This document shows, in pieces, positions 41,014-52,663 of a DNA stretch of 64,000 bases (positions are counted from its first letter, which is position 1; each line of letters opens with the position of its first letter). This DNA comes from Maniola hyperantus (taxonomy: Eukaryota > Arthropoda > Insecta > Lepidoptera > Nymphalidae): the NCBI RefSeq assembly GCF_902806685.2, contig NC_048542.1, positions 11,454,533-11,518,532 of the forward strand, in the 5' to 3' direction. The notes beneath the pieces are model-generated. The model worked only from the letters and a program-made list of their open reading frames with translations. It made no database searches and was not told where the DNA came from. The position numbers were made by a program, and so were the translations under genes.

Positions 41014-41524
41014 AAATTGGGTATTTGACTCCAATTTTTTTTTTTTTAATTATATAATGACATAGATGAAGAGTAAGAGCTAGCGTGCACTGCAATTTTC
41101 CTTACGTTTTGTCTCCACAAAATCTGTGAACTATAATAGAAGTAATTAATTAATTTCGCATCCGATTTAAATTTAAAAATTTAAAGCATAGATCATACAG
41201 ATATAGGTATTATTTTTTATCTTTAGTGGTGGAAGTATTCAGAGCCATCTATGAAAATTATCTCAAACGTTGCCTGGAAACCTCCTCATTGCAAGTCCAG
41301 CGTACTAATATTAGTAGAGATTAGTGGTAAATACGAAAAGCTTTGTGTGGTTCTACTAATTCAAAGCTACTTTGCAACAAATTTCATTAAAAGTATATTA
41401 GGTAGAGTTTCATGTGACTTTCGCTCTATAGAAACCAAATATTACAGTCTGGTAACTTCCCTCAAAGCACACCACTGCATATAAGTATGTCAATGAAATT
41501 TTGAGGAGCCTTATTAAGGATATA

Positions 41525-41710
41525 CATTTTCTCCTTTTTCTCTAAATATAAAAATGAACCGCTGAATGTGTTGCTGATCGCAATTCAAATTCTTTTTTAT
41601 AGTATTCCTTGAAGTATGAGGATGTTTTAACGGAGAGAAAAATTTAAAAAATTGCCTGAAGAAGAATCTGAGACTGTTAGGCAGTACGAAGTTCACTGGG
41701 GCAGTTAGTA
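41525..41710 (+). repeat. GAATCGCTGAATGTG repeat, diverged
   Basis: AAATGAACCGCTGAATGTGT, TTCCTTGAAGTATGAGGATG and ACGAAGTTCACTGGGGCAG; the CTCGAGAACAGC block is lost. Confidence 0.55.
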
Positions 41711-41879
41711 GGCATAGTATAATAACTTAGTTGCGCGTGTATGAATAAGAACGGAGAAGAATTGGTTTTTTCTTTTCGTAAATGTCAGAACAGGTATTTA
41801 TAAAAGATTTTTTTGAAAAATTCTGTAAATTGCATCCGTACGAAGCCAGGGTGGGTCCCTAGTTTGCTATCACTACCCA

Positions 41880-42087
41880 TATTTCTGGGTTTGTCCTTCA
41901 ATCACGTCGCAACGGAGCAACGGATCGACACGATTTTTTGCGTGGTTATAGTTTAAGACCTGGAGAGTGACATAGGCATCTTTGATTTTCCGGGATAAAA
42001 AGTATTTTATCCCGGAAAATCAAAGATTTCCTACGGGATTGTTAAAACCCTAAATCCACGCGGACGAAGTCGCAGGCGTCAGCTAGT
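41880..42087 (-). repeat. CCGCGACTTCGTCC repeat with an internal palindrome
   Basis: TTCAATCACGTCGCAACGG start and CCACGCGGACGAAGTCGC end; the centre is folded into a perfect palindrome (see 41979-42027). Confidence 0.65.
41979..42027. repeat. Perfect palindrome inside a repeat
   Basis: ATCTTTGATTTTCCGGGATA and TATCCCGGAAAATCAAAGAT; a head-to-head duplication of one piece of the CCGCGACTTCGTCC repeat. Confidence 0.8.
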
Positions 42088-43017
42088 TTTAGATAACTAT
42101 GATTAAGTTATAAAAGTACGATAATGTACGGTAAAAGTAAGCCATCCTTATGAAGTTATGCTGCACTTTCCAAGATAGTAATTTGACATGGTAGATTTTT
42201 ATATTTTATCATGTCTTTCAATAAAATACAAAGTCCTATTGATGTAGGAACCTGAACATGGCAAACATGTGAGATGGAAAATATTGAATTCCACGTAATA
42301 AACTCAGATCTGTAAAGTTGCCTCATCTCATGTTCCTTTTGTGCTCGCACGAATAAAGGATTTATTGTTACAGCCATAACGGATATAGAAGTTTATAACT
42401 GTGTCATTATGAAATACAAAATCAAGCCACTGAAATTATCACGTGTTCAAACGATCACATTTTTGTTAGATCGTTAGAGGGATCTTTTGGAAATTAACCT
42501 CGAACAAAACCCTTGACGATTTGAAAGAGCTTATAAAACTGTGTAGAAATAAATTATACAACATTATTATTATATTCAGATTTCAAAAAAACTGGTCCTT
42601 TACCTAAGCCAGATCATCTAAAATGCATTTAAACTCTGTAAATAAGTGGGGTCTGAGAGCTGTGGTATAACAATAAGATTCTGACTACGTCCTCGCCATA
42701 AAAATTAAAATAACTCTCTATATTGCGTTCTTTCATGGTGAGAATCGTGACCTCTTACAATAATGGTAGGGGGTTGCGCAGAATAATAGTACAGCTCGAA
42801 TAAAAATACAATTTCCATTATTTTTAGATGATAGAGATAATAACCGGGGTGGACGCTCAAAATGTTCTCCAAGGAAAAGATGAAATAGTAAAAGTTAATT
42901 TTGGGCTTTCGAAATAGATCACCCTTCCAGTTGCCGACTAGGTCAACATTGCTTAACCTGGACAATCGATTAATATCTGCTGTCAAAACTAGGGTACACC
43001 ACCCTCCTTTATTGAGA

Positions 43018-43252
43018 ACTAGCTTATGCTCGCGACTTCATCCGCGTGGACTGCGCAAATTTCAAAACCATATTTCACCCCCTTAGGGGTTGAATTTTCA
43101 AAAATCCTTTCTTAGCGGACGCCACGTGGACGCCTACGTCATAATAGCTATCTGCAATCCAAATTTCAGCCCGATCCATCCAGTAGTTTGAGCTGTGCGT
43201 TTATAGATCAGTCAGTCAGTCAGTCACCTTTTTCTTTTATATATTTAATATA
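43018..43252 (+). repeat. CTATCAACGCACAG repeat
   Basis: AGCTTATGCTCGCGACTTC to AGTCAGTCAGTCACC, with a small duplication (GACGCCACGTGGACGCC). Confidence 0.7.
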
Positions 43253-43773
43253 GACACGCAAAGAGTAAAATGGGACACTGCTGACTACTACCATTTTAGA
43301 GAAATTATGAAAAGTACCTACGTAGTAATATTAAACTTACATAGTGAAAGCCAAATGAGCATTAATACATTAAAACATTCCACCGTACTGTTTTACATTT
43401 TCAGTAGAATGGATCTCAACAAATCTCCGCTACGGTTATCTTGCTGGCTTAATGGATTTACAAGTGCAAAAGAATAATCCTCCAGAGCTCTAAAGCCTGC
43501 ATAGCGATTTAAGGACGCTTGGGTAACAAATGTGGATGATGTTTCGTGTAAAACATGTTTTTTATGTTAATATATTCGTACATGTAATAAAATTTAAATA
43601 ACATAATACATTTAAATTTAAATTATTACGTTACATTAAAATTACATATATATGTTGTGAATCACCTACTAGGTATTTTTACTAGTTAATTGACTTTTAT
43701 ATTTTCATATTATTATATTATTGTAAAGCTTGTTTAAATTATCAAACGTACTGTTATAAATTTATATTTAATA

Positions 43774-43897
43774 TCTATTTAAGTAATCTGTAAAAAATTG
43801 TAATCCTATTTGGCCTTATTTTCAGTCTGTTATTATGTAAAATTATATTGTATATATCGCTGTTGATTGCAAAAAACAAATAAAACAAAATAAAATT
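43774..43897 (+). repeat. Short A-tailed retroposon, copy 2
   Basis: Near-identical to 16496-16625, with a slightly changed A-rich tail. Confidence 0.8.
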
Positions 43898-43989
43898 CTG
43901 AATCATGGACGACGCCAGAGGGAACTAGAGTAAGGGAACTCTCAGTTTGATCCTGAATCAACGATATTATGTCAAATGTATAGGCTATG

Positions 43990-44220
43990 GTGACGTAAAA
44001 AATAATAAAAATGTGTTCATGAACAAATAATTAGTATTTGGAACTCTTAAAGTAAAATAACTACACCAAGAGGGGTCTCATATGAAAGAACTTCTTAAAC
44101 AAATTTTTATTTATTCTTCATCATAATAGTTTTTGATTTATCGTGCAAAATGTCGAAAAAATACAACTGTAGTACGGGACCCTCGGTGCGCGAGTCTAGC
44201 TCGCAATTGGCTGGTTTTTT
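43990..44220 (+). repeat. GTTCCGTA element, 5'-truncated
   Basis: From ACAAATAATTAGTATTTGG to TCTAGCTCGCAATTGGCTGG; lacks the microsatellite half. Confidence 0.65.
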
Positions 44221-44439
44221 ATAAGATATTGAATATCTAGATTGTCTTATCTTATTTACTTTTACTATTTGTTTATTATTTAGTCATCTTTCGCTCATAA
44301 ATATACTACTAAGACACTCAATCAGCTTAGCTTATAGCTATTTATTTTATACTTTTTCTGTGACAGCTAAACAGCCACTTCTAGCTTACTAGAAATTAAT
44401 ATTTTTAATGGTAAGTACTGTGATTGTCTATCTTTATAT

Positions 44440-44646
44440 ATAAAAGGAAAAGCTGACTAACTGACTGATCTATCAACTCACAGCTCAAACTACCGGACGG
44501 ATCGGGCTGAAACATGTGGCATGGCATATAAAAATGCCGTTATGACGTAGACATCCGCTAAGAAAGGATTTTTGAAAATTCAACCCCTAATAGTAAATAG
44601 GGATTTAAAATTTGTGTAGTCCACGCGGTCGAAGTCGCTAGTTAAT
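44440..44646 (-). repeat. CTATCAACGCACAG repeat running into a minisatellite
   Basis: Same order as 3945-4171, ending GGTCGAAGTCGCTAGTTAAT. The CGCTAGT heptamer array starts about 20 nt later. Confidence 0.7.
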
Positions 44647-44655
44647 AAATAAATC

Positions 44656-44790
44656 GCTAGTCGCTAGTCGCTAGTCGCAAGTCGCAAGTCGCAAGTCGTA
44701 AGTCGATAGTCGCAAGTCGATAGTCGCAAGTTGCAAGTCGCAAGTCGCAAGTCGCTAGTCACAAGTCGCTAGTCGCAAGTCGCTAGTCGT
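44656..44790. repeat. Heptamer minisatellite (CGCTAGT/CGCAAGT)n
   Basis: About 19 units of 7 bp alternating CGCTAGT, CGCAAGT and CGATAGT forms. It starts next to the GAAGTCGCTAGT end of a CTATCAACGCACAG repeat. Confidence 0.9.
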
Positions 44791-45126
44791 AGTAGTAGGT
44801 ACTCTCATTTTACAACAAATATATTCTGACTTTATAGTTACAGCTCTGTCTTTAGCACATCGTTACTTACTAAACTTATAAACTACTTAGTCGTTAAGTT
44901 CCTTTATTATATCGATATGATCTACAAGTATCGCCTACTTAGTAACTTTCTTGCCCAACTTTTACCAACTTGCAGGTCGTATTATAAAAGTTATTCGAAC
45001 TTAAACAAGATCAAATTTATGGACAGAACATAATGTGTTTTATCAGTTCATTCAGTTCATACTTAATACGTGCTACTGCTTAACAGTTCAGTTTGGTTTC
45101 TTATCATCGCTGAATTCTAAATATCT

Positions 45127-45346
45127 TCTCTATATATAAAAATGAATCGCTGAATGTGTTGATGATCGCAAATCTCGAGAACAGCTGAACCGATTTCGAT
45201 AATTCTTTTTTTATAAAATTCCTTGAAGTACGAGGATGGTTCTTACGGAGAGAAAAATTTAAAAAATTGTAAGTATTAAAAAAAATAAAAAAATCAAAGA
45301 ATCGACTGTTAGGCGGTACGAAGTTCGCCGGGTCAGCTAGTATCTT
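45127..45346 (+). repeat. GAATCGCTGAATGTG repeat
   Basis: ATATATAAAAATGAATCGCT, CGAGAACAGCTGAACCG, TTCCTTGAAGTACGAGGATG, ACGAAGTTCGCCGGGTCAGC. Same family as 63696-63886 and, diverged, 41525-41710. Confidence 0.65.
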
Positions 45347-45794
45347 ATAGAAATGGTATCAGCTTTAAAACTGGGACATTCGTAATGATTCTGATCGTGC
45401 AACTATATTTTAGCGTATCGGCGGCCCCTTCCTACCAATGTACCAACTGTGAAATGGACAGACACAGTCTGACTGTTTTAAAAATTTAGAACTGTCAGAC
45501 CTCGTGCCTTTATGGAGATTGAATTCGACGCTATACATATGTTAAAAACGGCTACATATTAGAAACTGAAACTTGTGTGTAATTTCAGTTACATCCTGTA
45601 CTTAGATAATTATTATAAAGAAACGAAATTTATTAACTTTTAGTGGGCATCAGTATTTTTACCATAATTTTGTAACAAATAATAGCGAAGCGAACTTTTT
45701 GCATTATTGCTCTCAGCATTTTAACAGGTGAACATCTCCAATAACTCTTAAGCTCTTTTTGGGTCTAATGTTAAAAAAACTATCTTATGGGAAA

Positions 45795-45855
45795 TTTATG
45801 GCCGTTCTTATTAAATAATAATTAATAAATAAAAATAATAAATAATAATAATGAT
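45795..45855 (+). repeat. Retroelement 3' end with (AATA)n tail, second copy
   Basis: Matches 30545-30605, same strand. Confidence 0.5.
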
Positions 45856-45934
45856 ATACCGTGAGGTCTTAGTTCAGGACGAACCACTAGTATTATGTAG
45901 CAGTTACTACGAGATACTCAGCAACAACCGCGCG

Positions 45935-46015
45935 CTCTCATTTTCATATTTCAACAAAATTTTTAATAACATGTCACATAGCGCGGGTGTGGAAGACGCA
46001 TATTGTGCATTCTGG
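45935..46015 (+). pseudogene. Repeat-derived coding fossil (AGVEDAYCAF type), second copy
   Basis: Homologous to 34661-34753 on nucleotide and protein level. It follows a T/A-rich (AATA)n tail ending near 45853, so it may belong to a different element from that tail. Confidence 0.4.
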
Positions 46016-46133
46016 GGAACAATTTCGCTTCAATTTTAATGTTGCGATACATTGGACTAGAATAGCGTCATTCGTTATATTTATTTCGGAATGGTGGTGG
46101 TGGTGTAGGTATTTATAATGGCTTTCAAATTAA

Positions 46134-46494
46134 AAAAAACCGGCCAAGTGCGAGTCAGGCTCGCGCAATGAGGGTTCCGTACTACAGTCGTATTTTTTCG
46201 ACATTTTGCACGATAATTCAAAAACTATGATGCATAAAAATAAATAAAAATCTGTTTTAGAATGTACAGGTGAAGATCTTTCATATTATGATACCTCACT
46301 TGATATAGTTACTCACTTCGAAAGTTGGAAATACTAATTATTAGTTCATGACAACAATTTAATTTTTTTTGTGTGATCTAACCCTAAATTCACGGTTTTC
46401 AGATTTTTCGCCCAATGTCAGCTATAAGATCTACCTACCTGCCAAATTTCATGATTCTAGGTCAACGGGAAGTACCCTGTAGGTTTCTTGACAG

Positions 46495-46547
<53 letters not shown>

Positions 46548-46605
46548 TAACAAAGTGATCCTATAAGGGTTCCGTTTTTCCTTTTGAGGTACGGAACCCT
46601 AAAAA
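46134..46605 (-). repeat. GTTCCGTA element with the longest (CAGA)n
   Basis: Inverted full-length copy; (CAGA)n spans about 46491-46548, roughly 14 units with one GACG interruption. Confidence 0.8.
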
Positions 46606-46929
46606 TACACGATTGAGTAAAATTACTATTTATTATCTAACACGTGTTTCGGCTTTTCTATCAACAAACAACATCGTTAGAATATATCCCCCTAAACTAC
46701 AGCTAAATTTGCAAATTATATTGATCTATCTACCCTCCCGCTCGCTGCGTCATATTCTTCATTGGTCGTAGCCCATTTCCATTTTCACATAGTGATAGGG
46801 ATTTTCTTGGGATAATAGTACGGGTTTTTCCCGAATCCTTTCGCAATAATCTTACCCTGGTTAAGTACCATGAAACTTCAAATCAGATTATATTTTAACG
46901 AGAATTTAACATGTACACCAAAATATTTT

Positions 46930-47247
46930 CTTAAAATTGTTTTTCGATCCCGTGGGAACGCTTTGATTTTCCTAGCCTACAAGTATGTCACTCTCCAGTA
47001 GGGCGATTGTCTAAAACCTGCATCAATCATTATTACAATCTCAATTGTTCTGATTGGCTGAATTTGTGCGATTCTTGTTGCAACAATGCATTGTAGCCAA
47101 TAGTGAGCGAGCGTTAACCAATCAGAGATGATTGCGATCGTGACATTGTAGCTGTCAAACAACCGCGGTAGGGCCACTGGTCTTTATCTATACCCATGCA
47201 AAATATCACGTCAATCTGTTGCACCGTTGCGACGTGATTGAAGGACA
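46930..47247 (+). repeat. CCGCGACTTCGTCC repeat split by two MITEs
   Basis: GTGGGAACGCTTTGATTTTC and GTCACTCTCCAG, then the MITE 46995-47180. The repeat resumes with CTATACCCATGCAAAATATC and breaks again at GATTGAAGGACA where the MITE 47248-47537 begins. Confidence 0.65.
46995..47180. mobile_element. MITE, family CGCCCTACTGG, copy 2 (inverted)
   Basis: CCAGTAGGGCGATTGTCT start and GGTAGGGCCACTGG end. It interrupts a CCGCGACTTCGTCC repeat between CTCTCCAG and TCTTT. Confidence 0.75.
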
Positions 47248-47537
47248 GTACCCGTAGTACAAGAACTTACGTCTCACCAAACGAAACCAAATTCGAGAGT
47301 CGAAATACTTCCGCGTTACAGTAAAATGAACCTAAAAAGCCTTGAATTGAAGTCAAATATTCAATGCCACTGATTTTAATGTCGCAATGTTTCCGCTTGG
47401 AGCGCTGGCTGTAGAAGTGTAGACAAACTTGAGCTTTAAAACAAGGCATTTAAGATCCAGTTTACTGTAACGCGGAAGTATTTCGACTCTCGAATTTGGT
47501 TTGGTTTGGTGAGACGTAAAATCTTGTACTACGGGTA
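47248..47537. mobile_element. 290-bp MITE with about 65-bp inverted repeats
   Basis: GTACCCGTAGTACAAGA at the left and its reverse complement ending at 47537; arms continue TTACGTCTCACCAAAC, CCAAATTCGAGAGTCGAAAT and ACTTCCGCGTTACAGTAAA. Inserted at the GATTGAAGGACA end of an older repeat. Confidence 0.8.
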
Positions 47538-47965
47538 CAGACCACGTACGAGTAAGTTACTTACGTGAGTAAACTTACAGGTATAATCGGGGCCTAAAAG
47601 CTTTCGAGTTAGCCTACCCTAACATCAGGTCTACAGCATTTGTCGAAACTTCCTGGAGCGTGATTGAAAATTCAATAGCTCAATTGAAAGTACTAGGTAG
47701 TAACTCAAATCCCCCGACTCAATAATATCATCCTGCAATCTATCTCCGCAGCTGAATAACTTTGCTACTAAGTTTAGCAATACATTAGAGTACTTTAATT
47801 ACCTAGCTGAAATGTTAGTGATTACCATCTTCTGCTATAGCTAGATATTCGAACATTTCCTCATAGACCTATAACATTTCCTACAACTTATTGGGATTAG
47901 ATTTCTCAGCTTTGTAACAAAGCTAGAAAATTAGCTGACTGATGATAGGTGAAGCGGTGATATCC

Positions 47966-48207
47966 TATCTAGTAGGCAGTTAAGATTTCAACCACCTATA
48001 TGGAAGGTCTGGAGTTCGATCCTGAGCACGCCCTTTTGATTTTTCAGAATTATGTGCATTATAAGTAACATTTACTTTAACGGCGAAGAAAAACATCGCG
48101 AGGTATCCTGCATATCTGGTAGTTGTCCAGAGTCTGTGAAATTTGCAAATTCGTATTAAGCCAGCGTTAGTTCTTATTCTAAAAGAAGACCCGTGGTCAG
48201 TAATAAT
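47966..48207 (+). repeat. SINE-c, old diverged copy
   Basis: Keeps GGAGTTCGATCCTGAGCACG, ACATCGCGAGG and the order of blocks, with many substitutions. Confidence 0.6.
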
Positions 48208-48217
48208 AGGTAGGTAT

Positions 48218-48367
48218 CATCATCATCATCAACCGATAGACGTCCACTGCTGGACATATGTAGGTCTCTTGTAAGGACTTCCACACGCCACGGTCTTACG
48301 CCGCCTGAATCCAGCGGCTCCCTGCGACTCGTCTGATGTGGTCCGTCCTCCTAGCGGGGGTCCATAG
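48218..48367 (-). pseudogene. Non-LTR retrotransposon ORF2 C-terminal fossil
   Basis: Minus-strand frame reads RRTDHIRRVAGSRWIQAA, stop, DRGVWKSLQETYICPAVDVY, an RTE-like C-terminus with one in-frame stop. Followed by a (CATCAT)n tail at 48218-48226, as expected for the 3' end. Confidence 0.6.
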
Positions 48368-48777
48368 TAGATAGGTATAGTGGCAAAAAATTCTAATAAA
48401 AAGATCACAAAAAGCTAATAGATTAAACGCTCATCGAAATTATTATAAACTTGCTGCGGCACTTGTTCGGGTGGAATTTCTGAAAAGTGTTTCTTAGGTC
48501 TTCTTTGAGAGAAAACCTACTTGCGTAATCTCGTGTTACCGTTTGCTACAAGTTTAACGTAGCATAAAGCTCGTATAGCAACTAAATTATATATAGTTTA
48601 TACCTACGGGAAAAACGAGCCGTAATTTTTTCAAATTCTGTTTTGATTGAGTTACAAATTGCGATACGAACACCTGTGTCGAATTTATATGTATATTCTA
48701 GAGCTACAATTTAGCTCAGGCTCAAATTATCTAAATAAAGTTGGTTGTATTTTAGCATTTCCACGTAGACAATTCTT

Positions 48778-49093
48778 AATATTATTATAAATGCGAAAGT
48801 TTGTCTGTATATCTGTTAGCTTTTCAGTTTAACCGGTTTGACGACATTTGGTACGGAACTGTAGCATACATCCCCGGGAAGGACATACTTAGGCTTCTTT
48901 TTGTCCCAGAAATCAAATAGTTCCCATGGGTATTAAAAAACTTAAATCCACATGGACATCGTCTATTTTTGGTGCAGAGATTGACCCCGGACACGATTTT
49001 AGGGTAATTTTTATCCCGAAAACTCAATGAGTGCCCACGGGATTTTTGAAAAATCTAAATCCTCGCGGACGAAATCGCGGGCATTATCTAGTG
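48778..49093 (-). repeat. CCGCGACTTCGTCC repeat
   Basis: ATTATTATAAATGCGAAAG to CGGACGAAATCGCGGGCAT; two overlapping partial units. Confidence 0.6.
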
Positions 49094-50137
49094 TAGGTAT
49101 ATATAATTAATTACCTTGTAATTGTAGGGTTTGTTAACAACGGACCAACCAATGTATTCAGAAACAACAAATATATAGGTATATAGGTAGCAGAGCCGAC
49201 TAGTTTCGTAATTTGGGTTGAATATTCATTCACTTGTGTCGACTACTAGCGTCAGATGTTGGTTTCTGTTGGGTCCGGAATCCGGATTACGCAAATGATT
49301 TAAAACCGATTCTAATCAATTCAATCCTAAAACCATACAAGTCAATCTTTTTTTTTTTATACAGCAGGGGGAAAATCCTCCTGGACACCACCACTGGTAG
49401 GTAGAGCCGGACTCTTACCGGCTAAAACCCCTGCTGTCTTCTTGTTGACCGTGTACCCGCCTTTCAGCCTACAACACAGCAGATACAAGTCAATCTGTGA
49501 ATAGGAAGATTGACGTACCTAAAGCACTTTAGTTTGGCCCTAGTCCCAGTCTCATTAAATCTCGACAATTGGTTTTTTGCAAGTTCGAAAACATTAGGAA
49601 AATAGGAAAAATTACGTGCCTTTACGTAAATTAATATTAATAAATAGTCATTCATTATTGCTCCGACAAAGTAACACTCGAAAGCGATTTTCTTGCATAA
49701 TAATATTATTATCTCTTAGCGCTAGAGCTTTTTTTAAGTTTTAATTTCCTATTCTTTCAAAATAATACGAAACATGTATCTAAGTAGGTACGAAAAAAAG
49801 GTTGCTTAAAAACGCTTGCAATAACTCACGTCCTTGAAATACGTAAATGGGTCAGTATGAACATCGGAAACTCTGAATAGGAGACCATTGTACAATTTTA
49901 TCACTCGTTCGCTCGGAACGAATGGGTAATTTTTCCTTATTCCAGCACATTCTCCGTTCGCGATTAATTGTCATTTTTCATACACAATGAACGCTGTTTC
50001 AATGCAAACTTGTTTTCCCGTGTACAATACCTATTCTACTAATGGATGGAAGAGGACTCTCTGTTATGAAAATTACCTATGGCTTGGACTAATCCAAGAA
50101 GTGCTCCTGAAGTATATTACTATTATACAGGGTGTGA

Positions 50138-50478
50138 CCAGAACGCTAGCAAAAACTTAGCATTATTGTTATACTACCTAAACACAATCCAGTAACAATA
50201 ACCATTTGCCTCATTTTGTAGTTTTAGTGATTTAGTACTTTTCAAACCCGCAATGTATAGCGTACAAAACTTGGGTCAATGTCCCGCCTACGACGCGGCA
50301 TTGACTCCGAGTGGCCTACTTACGCAACGTTCGTTGACCTCTAGCATCAGTCAGATGTTTTATTTGCAATATATCGTAAATTTTTACAAAATCATAGGAT
50401 TTTTGTGGTATCATATCAGTAATCATCAGTTGGTGCCTACTATCACCTGTCTTCGTTTTTGCCAGTTACACCCTGTAA
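50138..50478. mobile_element. MITE, family CAGGGTGT, TA target, copy 1
   Basis: TACAGGGTGTGACCAGAACG start and GCCAGTTACACCCTGTA end; interior CAATAACCATTTGCCTCATT shared with copy 2. Confidence 0.75.
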
Positions 50479-51487
50479 GTAGCTTATCATGACGGAAGTT
50501 AAAATTATTGTAATCTGTCTGGATTGTGTTTGTCTCTTGCTTTATTTTCTTAATCGAAGTGGGATAGCTAGAAATATGTATTAAATACAAATTTTGTTTC
50601 AAGTAGGTACCTATTAGGAGCATTATTTTATAGGTGTTAGTATATTTATATAGATTTAAGGTAGATACCTACTCAGATATAATTAACAGGAAGTAGTGCC
50701 AACATAAGACGACAAATATTAAAGGTAGAATAACTCTGAATGGATTATAATTATAATATATCATCTAATAAATAGGTACTTCCTATTTCTATGTACCTAC
50801 TTACCTACATCAAGCCTTTCATAAGCTGTTATCTAACTTTGTCAAACTCTTTCTAATCTCACCTCGTGTAAAATATCGGGTATTCAAATACTGAGCTATA
50901 AACAAGTACATGCAGCTATTCCTCTAATCCCTTGTAAAGCGAACTAAAGCCGACGGTATTAAACTAATCCGAAGAACTAAATGTGAGGCGATAAGCGAGG
51001 GTAATTCTACGCTATACACTAAACGGTTTAACATTAGTGCAAAGATAAAATACTGAGCTTATGAGGTGTAAATACTTGATGCACCTTTGATGAAAAAATT
51101 GTTACCGTAAAATGGACAACTTCTAAGCGTAGGACTGGGAAAACGTACCACTAAATTTGTAGGACTATGTGGCCATTTCATTGTACAAATATTTACTACT
51201 AGCGACCCGCCCCGGCTTCGCATGGGTGCAACGTAGATACTAATGTGGTGTCATTGAGGTGTCATTGCCTCGGATTTTTTTCCGACCTAATTCACATTAT
51301 TTCAATTTCTCTAGGGATCTCTATTTTTTTGAGAATTAAACTATAGCTATAAACCTTCCTCTTGAATCACTCTATCTATTGGTGAAAACCGCATTAAAAT
51401 CCGTTGCGTAGTTTAAAAGATCTACGCGTTCATACATACATAGAGAAAGACGCGGGAAGCGACTTTATTAACCGACTTCAAAAAAAG

Positions 51488-51710
51488 GAGGAGAATAGAA
51501 TAGAATAGAATAGAATGTTTTTTTATTCATGTAAACTTTTTAAAAGTGCTTATGAATAGTCAGGTTTAATTTACCACTGGTTCGGAATGCCGTTCCTACC
51601 GAGAAGAACCAGCAAGAAACTCGACGGTTGCTCTTTTTAATTTTTCAATTTACAATGTTATTATACCGTACTATACAAGCCATTGCAGCCCGTGCATGTT
51701 TGTGCATGGA
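51488..51710 (-). repeat. Non-LTR-like 3' end with (TATTC)n tail, inserted in another repeat
   Basis: Minus strand AAGAGCAACCGTCGAGTTTC, CTTCTCGGTAGGAACGGCAT, AATAAAAAAACATTC then TATTC units. A plus-strand relative (AGAGCAACCGCCGAGTTTCT) lies at 37682-37760. GGAG flanks both sides, dividing the ACCGACTTCAAAAAAAGGAG repeat. Confidence 0.7.
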
Positions 51711-52663
51711 GGTTCTCAATTCGTCGGAATCTTTTTTTATACTATGTAGAGATGCTGCATACAAGAAATCAGCTGGTTATTCATAATTTTTATGACCTCG
51801 TTATTTGGACATATTCAGAGGACACTCCAGTCATACCATTTATTTTTTAGAACAATATTGTTTTTCCGAGTTTTTTATCCAATTATCTCAATATTAAAAA
51901 AATACTTAGTTATTCAGACAATTTCGACACCCCACCAAATCGACATGTTTTATACCTGCGCATTAGGTAAGTACAATTATAGGTAGCCTCTATCGAGAAT
52001 TTGCACAGAGGAAAACTTGGACGTCTCGTCAAACAGAACCTACTTCCGAAGATTCTGCCTGTTATTATACAAAAAAAATACTTTGCGGCTGCTGGACTAT
52101 TATACATATTAGTAATTATATACCTACGTACAGCGGGTTCGACGGCATTCGCTAATATGTTAACTCTTCTGAGAAAGAGAGATAAGAATGTTTATTAGAA
52201 GACGAATATGTATGTATTGCTTTTTATACATCGTCTATTAAGTCGCCTTTTATTTAAACGTAACTATTACGTATTTTTTTGGTGTCAAATCATGATGTTC
52301 GTCCATTCATATCCACTAAATGAGATACATCCCTAAACGCTCATATTACATTAGCTATACTAGTTACAATAAACCTTTTGCATGGATTAAAAGTATAGGA
52401 AATATGATGCTGGAGACGACACTTAAAAATAAACTAGACCGCACATTGTAAAAATACAAACCCATAGAACAGAAAATAAATCAACGCCTTTCGTCGCTTG
52501 TACAATTACTGCGAATCCTCAAGTTTTTTATTCACATTATGAGGAAGAGTGGTACCTACCTAGTACCTACTGTCCAACACCTCGTGGTACAAAGTCGAGT
52601 GGAGGGCACACGTCCACGTGGGCTCTGTTCCGCAACGAACACGCCTGTCTCCGTGTGCACGTA

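Larger units (their letters stand above)
23740..52420. other. Region without a supportable gene
   Basis: About 28.7 kb upstream of gene A. Short open frames here fall in repeats or are shadows. Stretches such as 24350-24700, 37800-38600, 39000-39550, 39800-40300, 42100-42980 and 49100-50100 are unique-looking but show no protein or RNA I can identify. Confidence 0.6.

Noticed and set aside
46491..46548. Regular short repeats resembling an array
   Set aside because: Pure CAGA microsatellite without spacers, so not a CRISPR array.
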